A stretch of DNA of 54,999 nt from CAYQCE01 sp964415885 (GTDB lineage Bacteria; Zixibacteria; MSB-5A5; JAABVY01; JAHJOQ01): assembly GCA_964415885.1 (NCBI GenBank), contig CAYQCE010000021.1, forward strand, positions 1 through 54,999, in the 5' to 3' direction. Positions 9,096-18,345 of this stretch are shown piece by piece. Below the pieces are notes generated by a model that saw only the letters and a list, made by a program, of their open reading frames with translations, did no database searches and was not told the origin of the DNA. The position numbers were made by a program, and so were the translations under genes. The stretch's first letter is position 1. Every line of letters begins with the position of its first letter.

Positions 9096-9168
9096 ATCTG
9101 CTAAACTATACGATAACCGCACAAATTCAAGATAAAATCATCTGCTGCTGTTTGGCGGGAATTCCAAG

Positions 9169-9756
9169 TCAGGCGATCTGAAGCGCCTCGCGGATCAGGT
9201 CTTCGGTCTCCATCTCGGAAATCCTCTCCTGTCCGTGCCTGTCAGTCAGTTTCTCGAGTATCTTTCTGACCTCGTAACGTGAGTATCCGAGCGATTCGAG
9301 AGCCAGGACAGCCTCATCGGCGACTTTCGGTGCCTCGGCCTCCTCAACGAGTTGAGGCAGCTTGTTCTTCAAGTCGAGAACAATCTGCTGCGCTGTCTTC
9401 TTGCCGACGCCGGGAACCGATGTCAACCGCTTCACATCCTCACCGGCGAGAATGCCGGGAAATTGATCGGCGGGTATCGCCGAGAGAATAGCGAGCGCAA
9501 GCTTGGGTCCGACTTTGGTGACACCCTTCAAACTAAGAAAAATATCCCGCTCCGCCTCAGTCGAGAAGCCGAATAGCTGATGGAGACCTCGGTCATTTGA
9601 GTGGAAGTGAGTCAGGAGCTTAACGCGCTCGCCAATCCGGGGCAATCTCCCAATGGTCGAGCTGGGGACGTGCAGTTGATATCCGATACCACCGCAGTCG
9701 ATCACGAGCATCTCGTTGCGCTTGCTGACGAGCCTACCGCTTATATACTCGTACAT
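9169..9756 (-). CDS. ruvA: Holliday junction branch migration protein RuvA
   Basis: Tetrameric junction-binding partner of RuvB. The 195 residues hold the N-terminal OB fold (MYEYISGRLVSKRNEMLVID), two helix-hairpin-helix motifs (VTKVGPKLALAIL and SVPGVGKKTAQQIV) and a C-terminal three-helix RuvB-binding domain (ESLGYSRYEVRKIL). Its start overlaps the 3' end of ruvC by 23 bases, consistent with translational coupling. Confidence 0.97.
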   Translation of the reverse strand: MYEYISGRLVSKRNEMLVIDCGGIGYQLHVPSSTIGRLPRIGERVKLLTHFHSNDRGLHQLFGFSTEAERDIFLSLKGVTKVGPKLALAILSAIPADQFPGILAGEDVKRLTSVPGVGKKTAQQIVLDLKNKLPQLVEEAEAPKVADEAVLALESLGYSRYEVRKILEKLTDRHGQERISEMETEDLIREALQIA

Positions 9757-10252
9757 CCTCTTCCTCTGAGTCTATCTTCTGAGCCGCGCAGACGGCAACA
9801 CTGAGCGCATCCGTGATATCGAAGCTGCTCACCTCATCCTCTTCGAGACCGAGCAGCATCCTCACCATGTACGCGACCTGCTCCTTTGATGCCGATCCTC
9901 GGCCCGCAACCGCCTGCTTGATCTCTCGCACTGCGTACATGCGAATTTCGAGCCCGCACTCGGCGCAGGCAACCATCGCGGCGCCGCGAGCCTGTCCGAG
10001 GCTCATTGCTATCTTGTGATTCTTGGAGAAAAAGCCCTCTTCGAGAACCGCAACCTGTGGTTTGAATTCCGTTAGAACATCCCTGAGATTGGAGTATATC
10101 TTGTGCAACCTGTACGGGAGGGCGTTCTTGCCGCTGGTCCTGATTTCTCCCGCAGTGATCAGATTGTATCTGTCATCTTTAAATGTGACAATGCCGTAAC
10201 CTGTTACTGAAAGCGCCGGATCTATTCCGATAATCGCGATATCACTCCGCAC
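9734..10252 (-). CDS. ruvC: Crossover junction endodeoxyribonuclease RuvC
   Basis: Holliday junction resolvase with an RNase H-like fold. I place the start at the GTG at 10252, giving 172 residues. Catalytic D11 (IIGIDPALSVTGYG) is then near the N-terminus as in the family, and a GGAG lies upstream inside yebC. The upstream in-frame ATGs lie wholly within yebC and would add about 20 atypical residues. Other acidic catalytic residues are in VLEEGFF and SFDITDALSVAV. The start overlaps the yebC stop by 11 bases, in the common yebC-ruvC-ruvA-ruvB order. Confidence 0.95.
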   Translation of the reverse strand: MRSDIAIIGIDPALSVTGYGIVTFKDDRYNLITAGEIRTSGKNALPYRLHKIYSNLRDVLTEFKPQVAVLEEGFFSKNHKIAMSLGQARGAAMVACAECGLEIRMYAVREIKQAVAGRGSASKEQVAYMVRMLLGLEEDEVSSFDITDALSVAVCAAQKIDSEEEDVRVYKR

Positions 10253-10994
10253 TGAGCTTCTCCATAAGCTCATCCTCGATGTCGAAATTGGCGTAGACAT
10301 CCTGTACATCATCGTGATCTTCCAGGTCTTCCATCAGCTTCAGCATGTTGTTCGCCTTTGATTCATCAAGCTTCACGGTGGATTGGGGAATCATCGTCAC
10401 TTCGCCATGAATAATGGGAATGTTTGCCGCCTCGATCGTGCCGCGAATATCGTCATAGTCTTCCCAGGGCGTCGTAATAGCGTAGACATCACCTTCCTGG
10501 TTCATGTCCGTGGCCCCCGCCTCAAGAGCCGTATCAAGCAGTTGTTCCTCGTCTGCCGCAGATGTTTCCACGTGAATAATACCCTTCTTGTCGAACATCC
10601 AGTTCACGCACCCGGTCTCACCCAGGTTCCCGCCTCTTTTGGTAAGAATGTGTCGGATCTCGGCTACCGTACGGTTCTTGTTGTCGGTCATGACCTCGAC
10701 CATAATCGCGACTCCACCCGGGCCATAACCTTCGTATGACACTTCCTCGTAAGTGACTCCCGGGAGCTCTCCGGTACCCTTCTGGATGGCCTTTTTGATA
10801 TTATCCTGCGGCATGTTGGCCGCCTTGGCAGTGGAAATTGCTGTTCGCAATCGGGGATTCGATTCAGGATCTCCCCCACCCTGCCGGGCGGCAACCGTTA
10901 TTTCTTTTATCAGCTTGGTAAACATGCGACCGCGCTGAGCGTCGAGTTTACCCTTCTTCCTCTTGATTGTGGCCCATTTTGAGTGACCAGACAT
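10242..10994 (-). CDS. yebC: YebC/TACO1 family protein
   Basis: A 250-residue member of the YebC/TACO1 family, described both as a DNA-binding regulator and as a translation factor that relieves polyproline stalling. Hallmarks are the start MSGHSKWATIKRKK and the segments YEGYGPGGVAIMVE and KRGGNLGETGCVNWMF. A GGAGG ribosome site lies 8 bases before the ATG. It is the first gene of the 14-gene minus-strand operon, and ruvC begins inside its 3' end. Confidence 0.96.
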   Translation of the reverse strand: MSGHSKWATIKRKKGKLDAQRGRMFTKLIKEITVAARQGGGDPESNPRLRTAISTAKAANMPQDNIKKAIQKGTGELPGVTYEEVSYEGYGPGGVAIMVEVMTDNKNRTVAEIRHILTKRGGNLGETGCVNWMFDKKGIIHVETSAADEEQLLDTALEAGATDMNQEGDVYAITTPWEDYDDIRGTIEAANIPIIHGEVTMIPQSTVKLDESKANNMLKLMEDLEDHDDVQDVYANFDIEDELMEKLSAE

Positions 10995-11028
10995 TCGCTA
11001 GACCTCCTCAGATGATAGTAATTTTCTA

Positions 11029-11058
11029 ATAATCTATCGAACCAGGGTTAAAACGCAA
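11029..11058 (-). promoter_or_regulatory. Possible promoter of the yebC-cysS operon
   Basis: On the minus strand TTGCGT (11058-11053) and GATTAT (11034-11029) are 18 bases apart and sit 35-64 bases before the yebC ATG, the expected place for the operon promoter. The match to the sigma-70 consensus is partial, and promoter rules in this lineage are not known to me. Confidence 0.3.
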
Positions 11059-11083
11059 TAGAAATCTACTCGCGAATAAGAGT

Positions 11084-11112
11084 GCGGGCGCCGCCATTGC
11101 AGCAGCGCCCGC
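11084..11112 (-). terminator. Hairpin after the dockerin-protein gene
   Basis: A perfect 8-bp GC stem (11084-11091 with 11105-11112) with a 13-base loop lies 25 bases after the stop of the gene at 11137-13779. The T run after it on the minus strand is poor, so it is either a weak terminator or a 3'-end protecting hairpin. It separates this gene from the yebC promoter region. Confidence 0.4.
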
Positions 11113-11136
11113 GTTCCCTGTGCAGGAGTCGAGGAG

Positions 11137-13779
11137 TTAGTGGAGCGGGCCACAAATGGCTATCCATTCCTCGCATGTACACGGTGGTGGACCACCCTGG
11201 AATACATGGGCAATCTCATAGACGATGTCATCAATGTCGACAGCACAATCGCAATTCGCGTCTCCGCTTGCGATCGGATACGGTGTCGGTGCGGGTCCAC
11301 CCTGGAAGACATGAGTTATGAGGTACACGATGTCATCGATGTCTATTCCACCGGAGCCATTGGCATCGCCGATGATCACGTCACACTCATCCCACGTTGT
11401 GATGACGAAAGACAGATCGAGCGAATGAATGAAGTCCGGCGGTTCGTACATTTCAATCCACGATTCTTCACCGAGGAACGCCCAAACAGCATCATCGTTA
11501 AAGTGATCCAGGGACGACTTCCAGCCCCAGATTCCCGGCTCGGCATCATCGACTATTGCACTGATGGCAAGCCAGTAGATAGTGCCTTCCTCCTGCCAGA
11601 ACCAGAAATTCTCCGGCAGGTAAACATCGTACTGGAAGTACGAAAGGTGATTGTCGGGAATAAAGAACATCTGCGACGGGTCAAACCAGCCTTCGAGAGT
11701 CGGAGGATCGAGTGGCAGAACGCCGAACTGGGTAACCTCGGCCTCCCATATCTTGTCCCCCGGTCTGCTGTACGGAATCTGTGGCGGATCGGCCGGAATG
11801 TCGGTGTAGATTGATATCAGGAATGCCTGAACATTGCCGACTATGTCGTCCATCCAGGATCCCCAGAAGTGAATGTCTTTGACCCATCCGGTCTCGGTGC
11901 ACAGCCAATCGTCGGCAAGAACAATCGGCGCAGTGGCCATTACATCCCAGCCTGCCTCATCGGGCAACTGCGGGAAATGCATCTTGTGAGGATCACCCGG
12001 CTCCCAGTGGTCGCAGGCATCGTTTATCCCGTTGTTGTTCAGATCGCCGAGACACATTGTTCCCGGACCCTTGAATGTACCTCCAAGGCTGTTGCAATCC
12101 TCGCGGTCCGTATCGATACAGCTTCCGTCCTCCAGACAACAGGCACCGAGAATCTGCTCCTCAAAGAACGGAACGTGTACCCTGTACCCGTAGCCGTCGG
12201 GATCGGCGGTATGACGCCCGGACGAGTCGACTATACTCGCGAACGGATCCGATGAACCGTCGATTGTGGTAGTCCAGTGTGCCCAGACATTCGGATTCGG
12301 ATTCGTGTAGCCGAATCTGAAAGTGCTGAAGATCGGATCTGCACATCCGGGGCTCCACCACGATATCCACCATTCACTCCCAACCTTGTGAATCTGATGC
12401 TGCCAGCCGGCGGGTTCGAGCCAATTCGAATAATTACCCGCTATACTATCGTAGGTCACCACATGGAAATCGCAGCGACCGTACTGTGTCGGCGTGACGT
12501 CGTACCAGTAGTCAGGTGGATGCGGCATTGTGCCCTGCGGTTCGCACTTGACCGTATCTACCGCGGGCACCTCCGGATCGCCCGTAATCACGAATGCGAG
12601 ATCAAGTGACACCTGATCCTGTGGTAGACACGTATGAGTAATCGTCCCCATTGGAATATCGAAGTTGTATCCTCGAACATCCACCGACACCCACTCTGGA
12701 TTGTAGTCTGGAATGACGTAATCGAAGACATAGTGCCCCTCATACATCTCGCCCGCGAAAACCGTCGCTCTGCCGATGTAGAGCATTTCATCCACACCCG
12801 GTAGCGGTGGGGCGCTGTCCCCCGGAGGCTGCTCAATCGACCACAAATCCGTCGACCAGTTTACAGCTATCTCGAAATAGCCCGGAAGGCCGGGATCGAT
12901 CTTGAACACGTCAAACTCGAGTTGGACCTCCTTTAGACGTGTGGGGTCATATGGGTGGTCGTAAAACCAGATGTTCCACCAGTCTTCCATCGGGTAGAAG
13001 TACCAACCATCGCCATACGCATCCTGACCGCCTCCTCCGAGAAATATCCCCTGTGGATCGATAGCAACCTGAAACTGATTTACAATTGGCTCTGCGGCTA
13101 TGGGTTCGTAGAGTTCCAGCCAGAGTCCGGTCGGATCCAACCAGACGCCATCATCATTGAAATGATCGAGCGTTGATTTCCAACCCCAGTCAGAACTCGC
13201 GCCGGAAATATCGAGATACGCGGTGATCGCGAGCCAGTAGATCGTGCCGGCCTCTTGCTCAAACCAGTCGGCCTGATCGAGGCAGACGTTGTACTGATGA
13301 TACTCCTGATGATTGTCAGGCAAAGCTTCTCCGGTTTCGGGGTCGAACCAGCCCTCCATTACAGCGGGCTGATAAACAGCCTCCTCCCACGTTTCAATGG
13401 TTTTCTGCCAGAGCAGGCTTCCGGGCTTGGAATATCCGTCCGGATTCTGATCGGCAGGGATATCAGAGTAAATCTCCAGCCTGAAGGAGTCGATCACCCC
13501 GGTCTCGCCGTTACGCCATGATCCCCAGAAGTGAATGTCCTTTACAAAGCCTGTCTCTGTGCACTCCCAATCATCTGCGAGAACAGTCGGCCAGGATGCC
13601 TGAACGTCCCAGCCGGCCTCATTCGGCAGTTGCGGGAAGTGCATTTTGTAATCGTCGCCGGGCTGCCAGTCACACTGCCTGTCTCCGGCCACATTGTCTG
13701 CCTGCCCCAGGACAGACAATGCTACAACCAAAGCGACTACAGCGAGACCGGAGATGCCGACAAATACACGTCTCCTCAT
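11137..13779 (-). CDS. Exported protein with duplicated module and C-terminal dockerin repeats
   Basis: I prefer the ATG at 13779 (880 residues), which has GGAG six bases upstream and begins directly with a signal peptide (MRRRVFVG, then a long hydrophobic stretch). An earlier in-frame ATG lies at 13827. Two modules of about 190 residues are clear duplicates: both start with a variant of HFPQLP(N/D)EAGWDV, contain VKDIHFWGSW and IYWLAI, and end near DHFNDD followed by a Trp. They flank a different beta-rich middle region and a Cys-rich linker (GACCLEDGSC). The C-terminus carries two EF-hand-like dockerin repeats, GDANGSGGIDIDDIVY and GDANCDCAVDIDDIVY, each followed by HVFQGGP. It is probably a secreted or surface protein held through its dockerin. 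Its function is unknown. Confidence 0.85.
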   Translation of the reverse strand: MRRRVFVGISGLAVVALVVALSVLGQADNVAGDRQCDWQPGDDYKMHFPQLPNEAGWDVQASWPTVLADDWECTETGFVKDIHFWGSWRNGETGVIDSFRLEIYSDIPADQNPDGYSKPGSLLWQKTIETWEEAVYQPAVMEGWFDPETGEALPDNHQEYHQYNVCLDQADWFEQEAGTIYWLAITAYLDISGASSDWGWKSTLDHFNDDGVWLDPTGLWLELYEPIAAEPIVNQFQVAIDPQGIFLGGGGQDAYGDGWYFYPMEDWWNIWFYDHPYDPTRLKEVQLEFDVFKIDPGLPGYFEIAVNWSTDLWSIEQPPGDSAPPLPGVDEMLYIGRATVFAGEMYEGHYVFDYVIPDYNPEWVSVDVRGYNFDIPMGTITHTCLPQDQVSLDLAFVITGDPEVPAVDTVKCEPQGTMPHPPDYWYDVTPTQYGRCDFHVVTYDSIAGNYSNWLEPAGWQHQIHKVGSEWWISWWSPGCADPIFSTFRFGYTNPNPNVWAHWTTTIDGSSDPFASIVDSSGRHTADPDGYGYRVHVPFFEEQILGACCLEDGSCIDTDREDCNSLGGTFKGPGTMCLGDLNNNGINDACDHWEPGDPHKMHFPQLPDEAGWDVMATAPIVLADDWLCTETGWVKDIHFWGSWMDDIVGNVQAFLISIYTDIPADPPQIPYSRPGDKIWEAEVTQFGVLPLDPPTLEGWFDPSQMFFIPDNHLSYFQYDVYLPENFWFWQEEGTIYWLAISAIVDDAEPGIWGWKSSLDHFNDDAVWAFLGEESWIEMYEPPDFIHSLDLSFVITTWDECDVIIGDANGSGGIDIDDIVYLITHVFQGGPAPTPYPIASGDANCDCAVDIDDIVYEIAHVFQGGPPPCTCEEWIAICGPLH

Positions 13780-14113
13780 CTCGTTCTCCATTCCTGTCAA
13801 CGCAAGACACTGCCCCAAGAGTGTCATTACATCACGATTCGGTGTGTGTTAGATTCGGTGTGTACCGCAGTTCGCTGGTCATGGGCGGATTCGAGCAGCC
13901 ATGAGATCGAGTAGCTTCCAACGACCTCCGTAGCTTTATGCTCAAGCGAATCAATCCCCGGAATGGAATGCTCTATCAAAGCTGTTGGTAAAAAATATGA
14001 CTGACTCGAACAAGCTCATCAAACAGCGGCATGCAGTGCGAGCTGTCTGTACCCACTTTGAATATCCGGACTCAATAGTGGATTGTCAAGTCCTATTTAC
14101 GGAAGACTCCAAA
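13780..14113 (-). other. 334-base non-coding gap
   Basis: No credible gene is seen on either strand; the short frames here are extensions or shadows of neighbouring genes. On the minus strand TTGACA (14089-14084) and GATATT (14066-14061) are 17 bases apart, a reasonable promoter for the dockerin-protein gene with a leader of more than 250 bases. No intrinsic terminator follows the 14114-15667 gene, so read-through is also possible. Confidence 0.4.
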
Positions 14114-15667
14114 TCACTTTAGGAGCAGCATTTTTCTCGTCTGCCCGCTGTGGTCAATCAAACGATAGAAATAGACTCCCGATCCACAAACGGCACCCTC
14201 TATCGAGCAGCCATTCCAGCGAAACAGAACGTCATCCCGTAACTGCGTGAACGGCCTCAGCACGGCGACTCTTCTCCCCGTCACATCGAGAATCTCCAAT
14301 CGAAGATTCACATCGGGCCGCGGGACCCTTACGGCAATCGTGGTCTCTGCATTGAACGGATTGGGGTAATTCTGATGGACATGGATGAACTCTTCCGGGA
14401 GCGCAACCGGATCATCTGCGGAAGTTGCCTCATCAATCGCAAACTCGACTGTAGTCTCCACCGGACGAAAGACCTGATCGTTATCCCAGAAACGGAACTC
14501 CCCTTGCTCGAAGTAACTGCCCGGCGCAAGCTGCGCAGTTGAGAACACAAACGCGAGCGTGTCGGTCTCAGCAAATTCCAGTTCACCAAAACCGCCTGTT
14601 ATGGCAAGCGGAAGTTTGTTCCCGTACGGATCAACGATTCCATCTGAGGAGTACTCGTACGATATCGGCTCCGCACTCATATTCGAGAGCTCAATGTAAG
14701 CGTGCACTACCTCACCCGTGACAGACTCGACCCTCTGTGTCCTGGGTGCGACCTGCACCGGAGCAGGCTCGGCTCCTGATCCGGACCCGTCGATCATGAT
14801 CACGTTACTGATCGGTCCATGGTATGAGCCGGAGAATGCAACGACGCCAAAGTAGTTTTCCTGGTACGGCAGGTCCACCCTCTGATGCAGTTTGATTACG
14901 GACGTTGCGGTATCTCTGAACTGGGAGCTTACGTAAACCGGCAACTGATCTCTCGTGTAGACCACGAAGCTGTCGACATCCGAATCGCCGAAAGCTATCG
15001 GATAATCATCGCTGTTCAAGTTAACTTCGAGCCGGACCATAAGCCTTGCATCATAGAACGATTTCCAATGGTATCCAGTGTGATCCCTGTAGCCGACCAA
15101 CGACTCTGTCGAGATATCCGACAGATCGCCGCCCAGAACCGGAGAGCAGGGATTCTCAGCAGGCCACGAAACCACAGCCCAGAGTGTCTCGGCCATTTCG
15201 GCGAGATAGTGGATATCGCCCGTTAACCACTCACCGCCGTTATCCGGCCAATTTCCCGATGCCTGAACCGGTACCGGGTCATCGAGTAGCTCACCGGGGC
15301 TGCCGTTGTCGTCCCGATGGAGTGATAGATTCAACGGGAGTGTCGGATCTCCGGGAATTGATGGATACGACTGATTGTTGAGAACGAAGATGGTTATACC
15401 TCTGATGAGATGCGGATAGCTCTCCAGCCGGAATCTCACCGCGGCTTTGTTTTCATAATCCTGTGTGAGGACTATCACGGGAGTCTCCGAAGAACCGTCG
15501 TCGTATTGCAGAGTTGTGTCATTGATGCCGGTGTAAAACCAGAATAGATCTGCACGATTTGCAGATTGCCTGATCCATGTGAGCTCCAGTGGCGCATCCT
15601 GCGCATGGCTGCCGTCCGGCAACAGCAATAAACAGCTCACAACTAAGAGAAGGGCGAGTCGTCTCAT
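14114..15667 (-). CDS. Exported protein with T9SS-type C-terminal sorting domain
   Basis: A 517-residue protein with an N-terminal signal peptide (MRRLALLLVVSCLLLLPDG, cleavage near SHA-QD) and a C-terminal FlgD-like Ig/sorting domain. That domain carries HQNYPNPFNAETTI, the segment LEILDVTGRRVAVL, then SGVYFYRL and a final KMLLLK. This domain type targets proteins to type IX secretion and the cell surface in Bacteroidota and relatives. The middle is beta-rich, without a domain I recognise and without visible catalytic motifs. It lies 48 bases after the next upstream gene, which also encodes an exported protein. Confidence 0.85.
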   Translation of the reverse strand: MRRLALLLVVSCLLLLPDGSHAQDAPLELTWIRQSANRADLFWFYTGINDTTLQYDDGSSETPVIVLTQDYENKAAVRFRLESYPHLIRGITIFVLNNQSYPSIPGDPTLPLNLSLHRDDNGSPGELLDDPVPVQASGNWPDNGGEWLTGDIHYLAEMAETLWAVVSWPAENPCSPVLGGDLSDISTESLVGYRDHTGYHWKSFYDARLMVRLEVNLNSDDYPIAFGDSDVDSFVVYTRDQLPVYVSSQFRDTATSVIKLHQRVDLPYQENYFGVVAFSGSYHGPISNVIMIDGSGSGAEPAPVQVAPRTQRVESVTGEVVHAYIELSNMSAEPISYEYSSDGIVDPYGNKLPLAITGGFGELEFAETDTLAFVFSTAQLAPGSYFEQGEFRFWDNDQVFRPVETTVEFAIDEATSADDPVALPEEFIHVHQNYPNPFNAETTIAVRVPRPDVNLRLEILDVTGRRVAVLRPFTQLRDDVLFRWNGCSIEGAVCGSGVYFYRLIDHSGQTRKMLLLK

Positions 15668-15715
15668 GTTCCTAACCCACTTTGCTAATCCGATTAGCGG
15701 CCAAGAATCTACATA

Positions 15716-16336
15716 CTATTGTCTGCGCGATATATAGACAGGACTGCAGGAAAGCACATCCTCGTCCTTGAGTATCTCAAAAATCAACCCGGGCAGCTCG
15801 GCGTTGTCCTTGTAGGTGACGCGGGCCTGAACAAAATCGGAGGTTCTCACCAGCTTGTATGCCGCCGGCATCTTCTCCGGATCGACACGATCTGACCAGT
15901 ACGTACCCACATTCCACTGCGCCAGATTAGCGAAGACGTCCTCATCCTTCATCCCTCTCTTGAAGTGGATTGTTATCTGACCCTCGACAATAGCCGTGCT
16001 GACCTCTTCGAGCGGGACGGTCAGCTCGTAGTCGTACACACCAGACCTCCCGACTTCGTTGCCGGTGAATTTTTCGGGATAGAAGCCGTCAACCCACACG
16101 AGAAGTATGTATACACCTCGCTCTACGTCTTCGAATTCGAACGGTGAAGGCTCGTTCTCGATTACATCAGCCTTGATTACCTTCTCTCCCTGCAGAAGGA
16201 GCGCTCTGCTTCCGACCGGGAAAGCGTCTGAGTCCTCCAGACAACATGACTCCGTAGCCCTGAGTATCAGATCTTTTGCTGAGAGCGTACCTGTGAGGAT
16301 CAGAAGAGAAGTCAGAATCGTGAGTAAACGAGCCAT
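15716..16336 (-). CDS. Small exported protein of unknown function
   Basis: A 206-residue protein with a clear signal peptide (MARLLTILTSLLILTGTLSA). The mature part has a segment like a carboxypeptidase-regulatory beta-sandwich (VERGVYILLVWVDGFYPEKF) and a C-terminal half reminiscent of TonB/energy-transducer carboxyl domains (VQARVTYKDNAELPG...), but I cannot assign either firmly. It may be co-transcribed with the T9SS-type protein gene downstream. No catalytic motif is visible. Confidence 0.72.
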   Translation of the reverse strand: MARLLTILTSLLILTGTLSAKDLILRATESCCLEDSDAFPVGSRALLLQGEKVIKADVIENEPSPFEFEDVERGVYILLVWVDGFYPEKFTGNEVGRSGVYDYELTVPLEEVSTAIVEGQITIHFKRGMKDEDVFANLAQWNVGTYWSDRVDPEKMPAAYKLVRTSDFVQARVTYKDNAELPGLIFEILKDEDVLSCSPVYISRRQ

Positions 16337-16406
16337 GAGCTTAATATAGACTCAGAGCGATATGACGCAACGGAAATGTTGGGAAAAGACAACAAGCGCG
16401 AGGCTG

Positions 16407-17480
16407 TCAATACTTTTCGAACAGCTCTCCCCACCTGGTCTTCGAGAAGCGCCGAATTATCGACTTTCCGACTGTTGGATACCAAAAGAAATCATGATAG
16501 ACATTTGAGGCGAACGGCGCCCAGACAACCAGTGGTGAATGGAGCGCGATCTTCTCGAGAAAGCGAAGCGGCCCTTTTCGAAGCATCTGATCTCCCCAGA
16601 TAACGAGGCTCTTCTTCACCTCGAAGCCAAAATCCTCGTTCGACACGTCGTAACCGACAATCTCGATCTCTTTCGGATCGGCGCATCCGAGGCCCATCTC
16701 ATGGCACATCCGCAAATACGGAATCTCCATCGGATCAAACCCCATCATTTTCGCGGCAATCGTGTCGATAGCTACAGAATCGTTCGAGGCGAGAATGAAG
16801 TCCTTAACCTCCGGCTCCATCGTCCTCGGACCTGCACCATTGCCCGCAACGGTGCCGTCCATCACGGCAAACACGCTCGGATGCAGTTCCTTCTGCATCA
16901 GCATCAGATCGACAAGAACCTCATGGATGTACTTGTGCGCGTAATGCCGAACTTCCTTCAACAGACCGCCGAAAGCATTTTTTATCGCGCCCGTCGTGGT
17001 GGAATGACCGTGTGTCTTGACCGTTGGCAGATGGATAATCTGCCTGCCGATATACATCTTCGGAATCTCGATCCCCTCAGGGAATATGTGATTTAGCTTT
17101 AACAGGTCAGACTTAAAGGGATACTTCACCCACTCGACATCCGGCAGCGGAATAAAATCGAGGCCGTACTTCTGAAGGATGGGAAACCACTTATTGTTGC
17201 GGCAACCCTTGACGGGATTTGTGACAACAGTCTTGTTTTCGATTGGATGAATCTTGTTGAAGTCAAAGCCATCATCCTTGAGAGTCTTCAGAAGACCTTC
17301 GAGCTGCCAGGGTTGCGACGAGCACGCCGGGAAATACTTGGTCCAGGAGAGATTGAGCTTGATGAGTGTGTCGTTATCCTTCGCAACATCATCAGAATAA
17401 TCAACAGACCTCATCAGCTTACCGTAGTCATCCACGATGTTTTTGGGATCTGTCTTTAGTACTGCAACTCTGGATGGCAT
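16407..17480 (-). CDS. DUF362 domain protein
   Basis: A 357-residue cytoplasmic protein of the DUF362 family. Typical features are PSRVAVLKTDP at the start, NLSW near residue 44, HLPTVKTHGHSTTTGAIKNAFG in the middle and LASNDSVAIDTIAAKMMGFDP later. Many family members are fused to ferredoxin domains; this one has no CxxCxxC cluster. The biochemical role is unknown. It is the last gene of the exopolysaccharide cluster, 12 bases after the deacetylase gene, so a role tied to polysaccharide or lipid-linked sugar metabolism is possible but unproven. Confidence 0.85.
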   Translation of the reverse strand: MPSRVAVLKTDPKNIVDDYGKLMRSVDYSDDVAKDNDTLIKLNLSWTKYFPACSSQPWQLEGLLKTLKDDGFDFNKIHPIENKTVVTNPVKGCRNNKWFPILQKYGLDFIPLPDVEWVKYPFKSDLLKLNHIFPEGIEIPKMYIGRQIIHLPTVKTHGHSTTTGAIKNAFGGLLKEVRHYAHKYIHEVLVDLMLMQKELHPSVFAVMDGTVAGNGAGPRTMEPEVKDFILASNDSVAIDTIAAKMMGFDPMEIPYLRMCHEMGLGCADPKEIEIVGYDVSNEDFGFEVKKSLVIWGDQMLRKGPLRFLEKIALHSPLVVWAPFASNVYHDFFWYPTVGKSIIRRFSKTRWGELFEKY

Positions 17481-17492
17481 TAATCTGACTCC

Positions 17493-18344
17493 TCAGGTAA
17501 TAGACTCCATGTTTTGGTTCTTAAGGAATACATCCTCAATCGTCGAGAATCGAAAGTCCGACAGGAGCCTTCGCAATTTAGTTTCAAACGCCTTCAGGTT
17601 CGTGTAATGGCGTACGCGACTCTTCGCCCCGGCATCGATACGTTTCTGATGATGGTCCAGTTCCCACGGATGGAAATACAACACGGCCGCCTCGCCGCGA
17701 CGATTCAGCTTCTTGACCGATCGGCGAATGAACCAGTACGGGAACATCCGCAGATACGCACCACCGGCAACCGGAACATTCACACCGAATATGCGGGTTG
17801 TTGAAGGCGGAATCTCCAGAATCGAGATGTTCTCGGCTGGGCTGATTCTGTATGCGAACCGGGGAGAGCCGGGGGAACCGTACGTATCGTGCCTGACCGG
17901 AAATATCGACGAGTCGTACTCGATCCCGCACTCTTTGAGTACTTCCCAGACCCACTCGAGATCCGGCCTGATCGAGAAGCTCGGCGCCCTGTAGCCACGG
18001 ACATCAACTGCGACTGCGGCGTTAATATACTCGATCGATTTCTGGAGATCCTGCTTGAACTCATCACGGTCAAGGTCATACACGAGCCTGTGATAGTGGC
18101 TGTGCGAGGCGATCTCATGCCCCCGTTCCTGGATCAGCATCACAATCTCCGGGAACCTCTCGGCAATCCACCCGAGAACGAAGAATGTAGCCCGTGCCTC
18201 GTACTCGTCGAGAATTTCGAGGGTACGGATCACGTTACCCAGGATTCGAGTCCTCTGTGAGTTCCACGTCGACGGAGGGTAGATGTGCGAAAAAGCCTGA
18301 ACGTGGAACCAATCTTCAACATCGACACTTAGAGAGTTCAGCAT
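17493..18344 (-). CDS. Polysaccharide deacetylase, PEP-CTERM/exosortase-locus type
   Basis: A NodB-fold carbohydrate deacetylase of 283 residues. The start LNSLSVDVEDWFHVQAF and the pattern of the rest match the deacetylases found in exosortase-associated exopolysaccharide loci (with a DUF3473-like C-terminus). Catalytic elements are the Asp pair in SVDVEDW, the metal His residues in ASHSHYHRL, the RGYRAPSFS segment, and the late His in YFHPWEL. There is no signal peptide, which is usual for this subfamily. It sits between the BY-kinase gene and the DUF362 gene. It probably removes N-acetyl groups from the exported polymer or its precursor. Confidence 0.93.
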   Translation of the reverse strand: MLNSLSVDVEDWFHVQAFSHIYPPSTWNSQRTRILGNVIRTLEILDEYEARATFFVLGWIAERFPEIVMLIQERGHEIASHSHYHRLVYDLDRDEFKQDLQKSIEYINAAVAVDVRGYRAPSFSIRPDLEWVWEVLKECGIEYDSSIFPVRHDTYGSPGSPRFAYRISPAENISILEIPPSTTRIFGVNVPVAGGAYLRMFPYWFIRRSVKKLNRRGEAAVLYFHPWELDHHQKRIDAGAKSRVRHYTNLKAFETKLRRLLSDFRFSTIEDVFLKNQNMESIT

Positions 18345-18345
18345 T

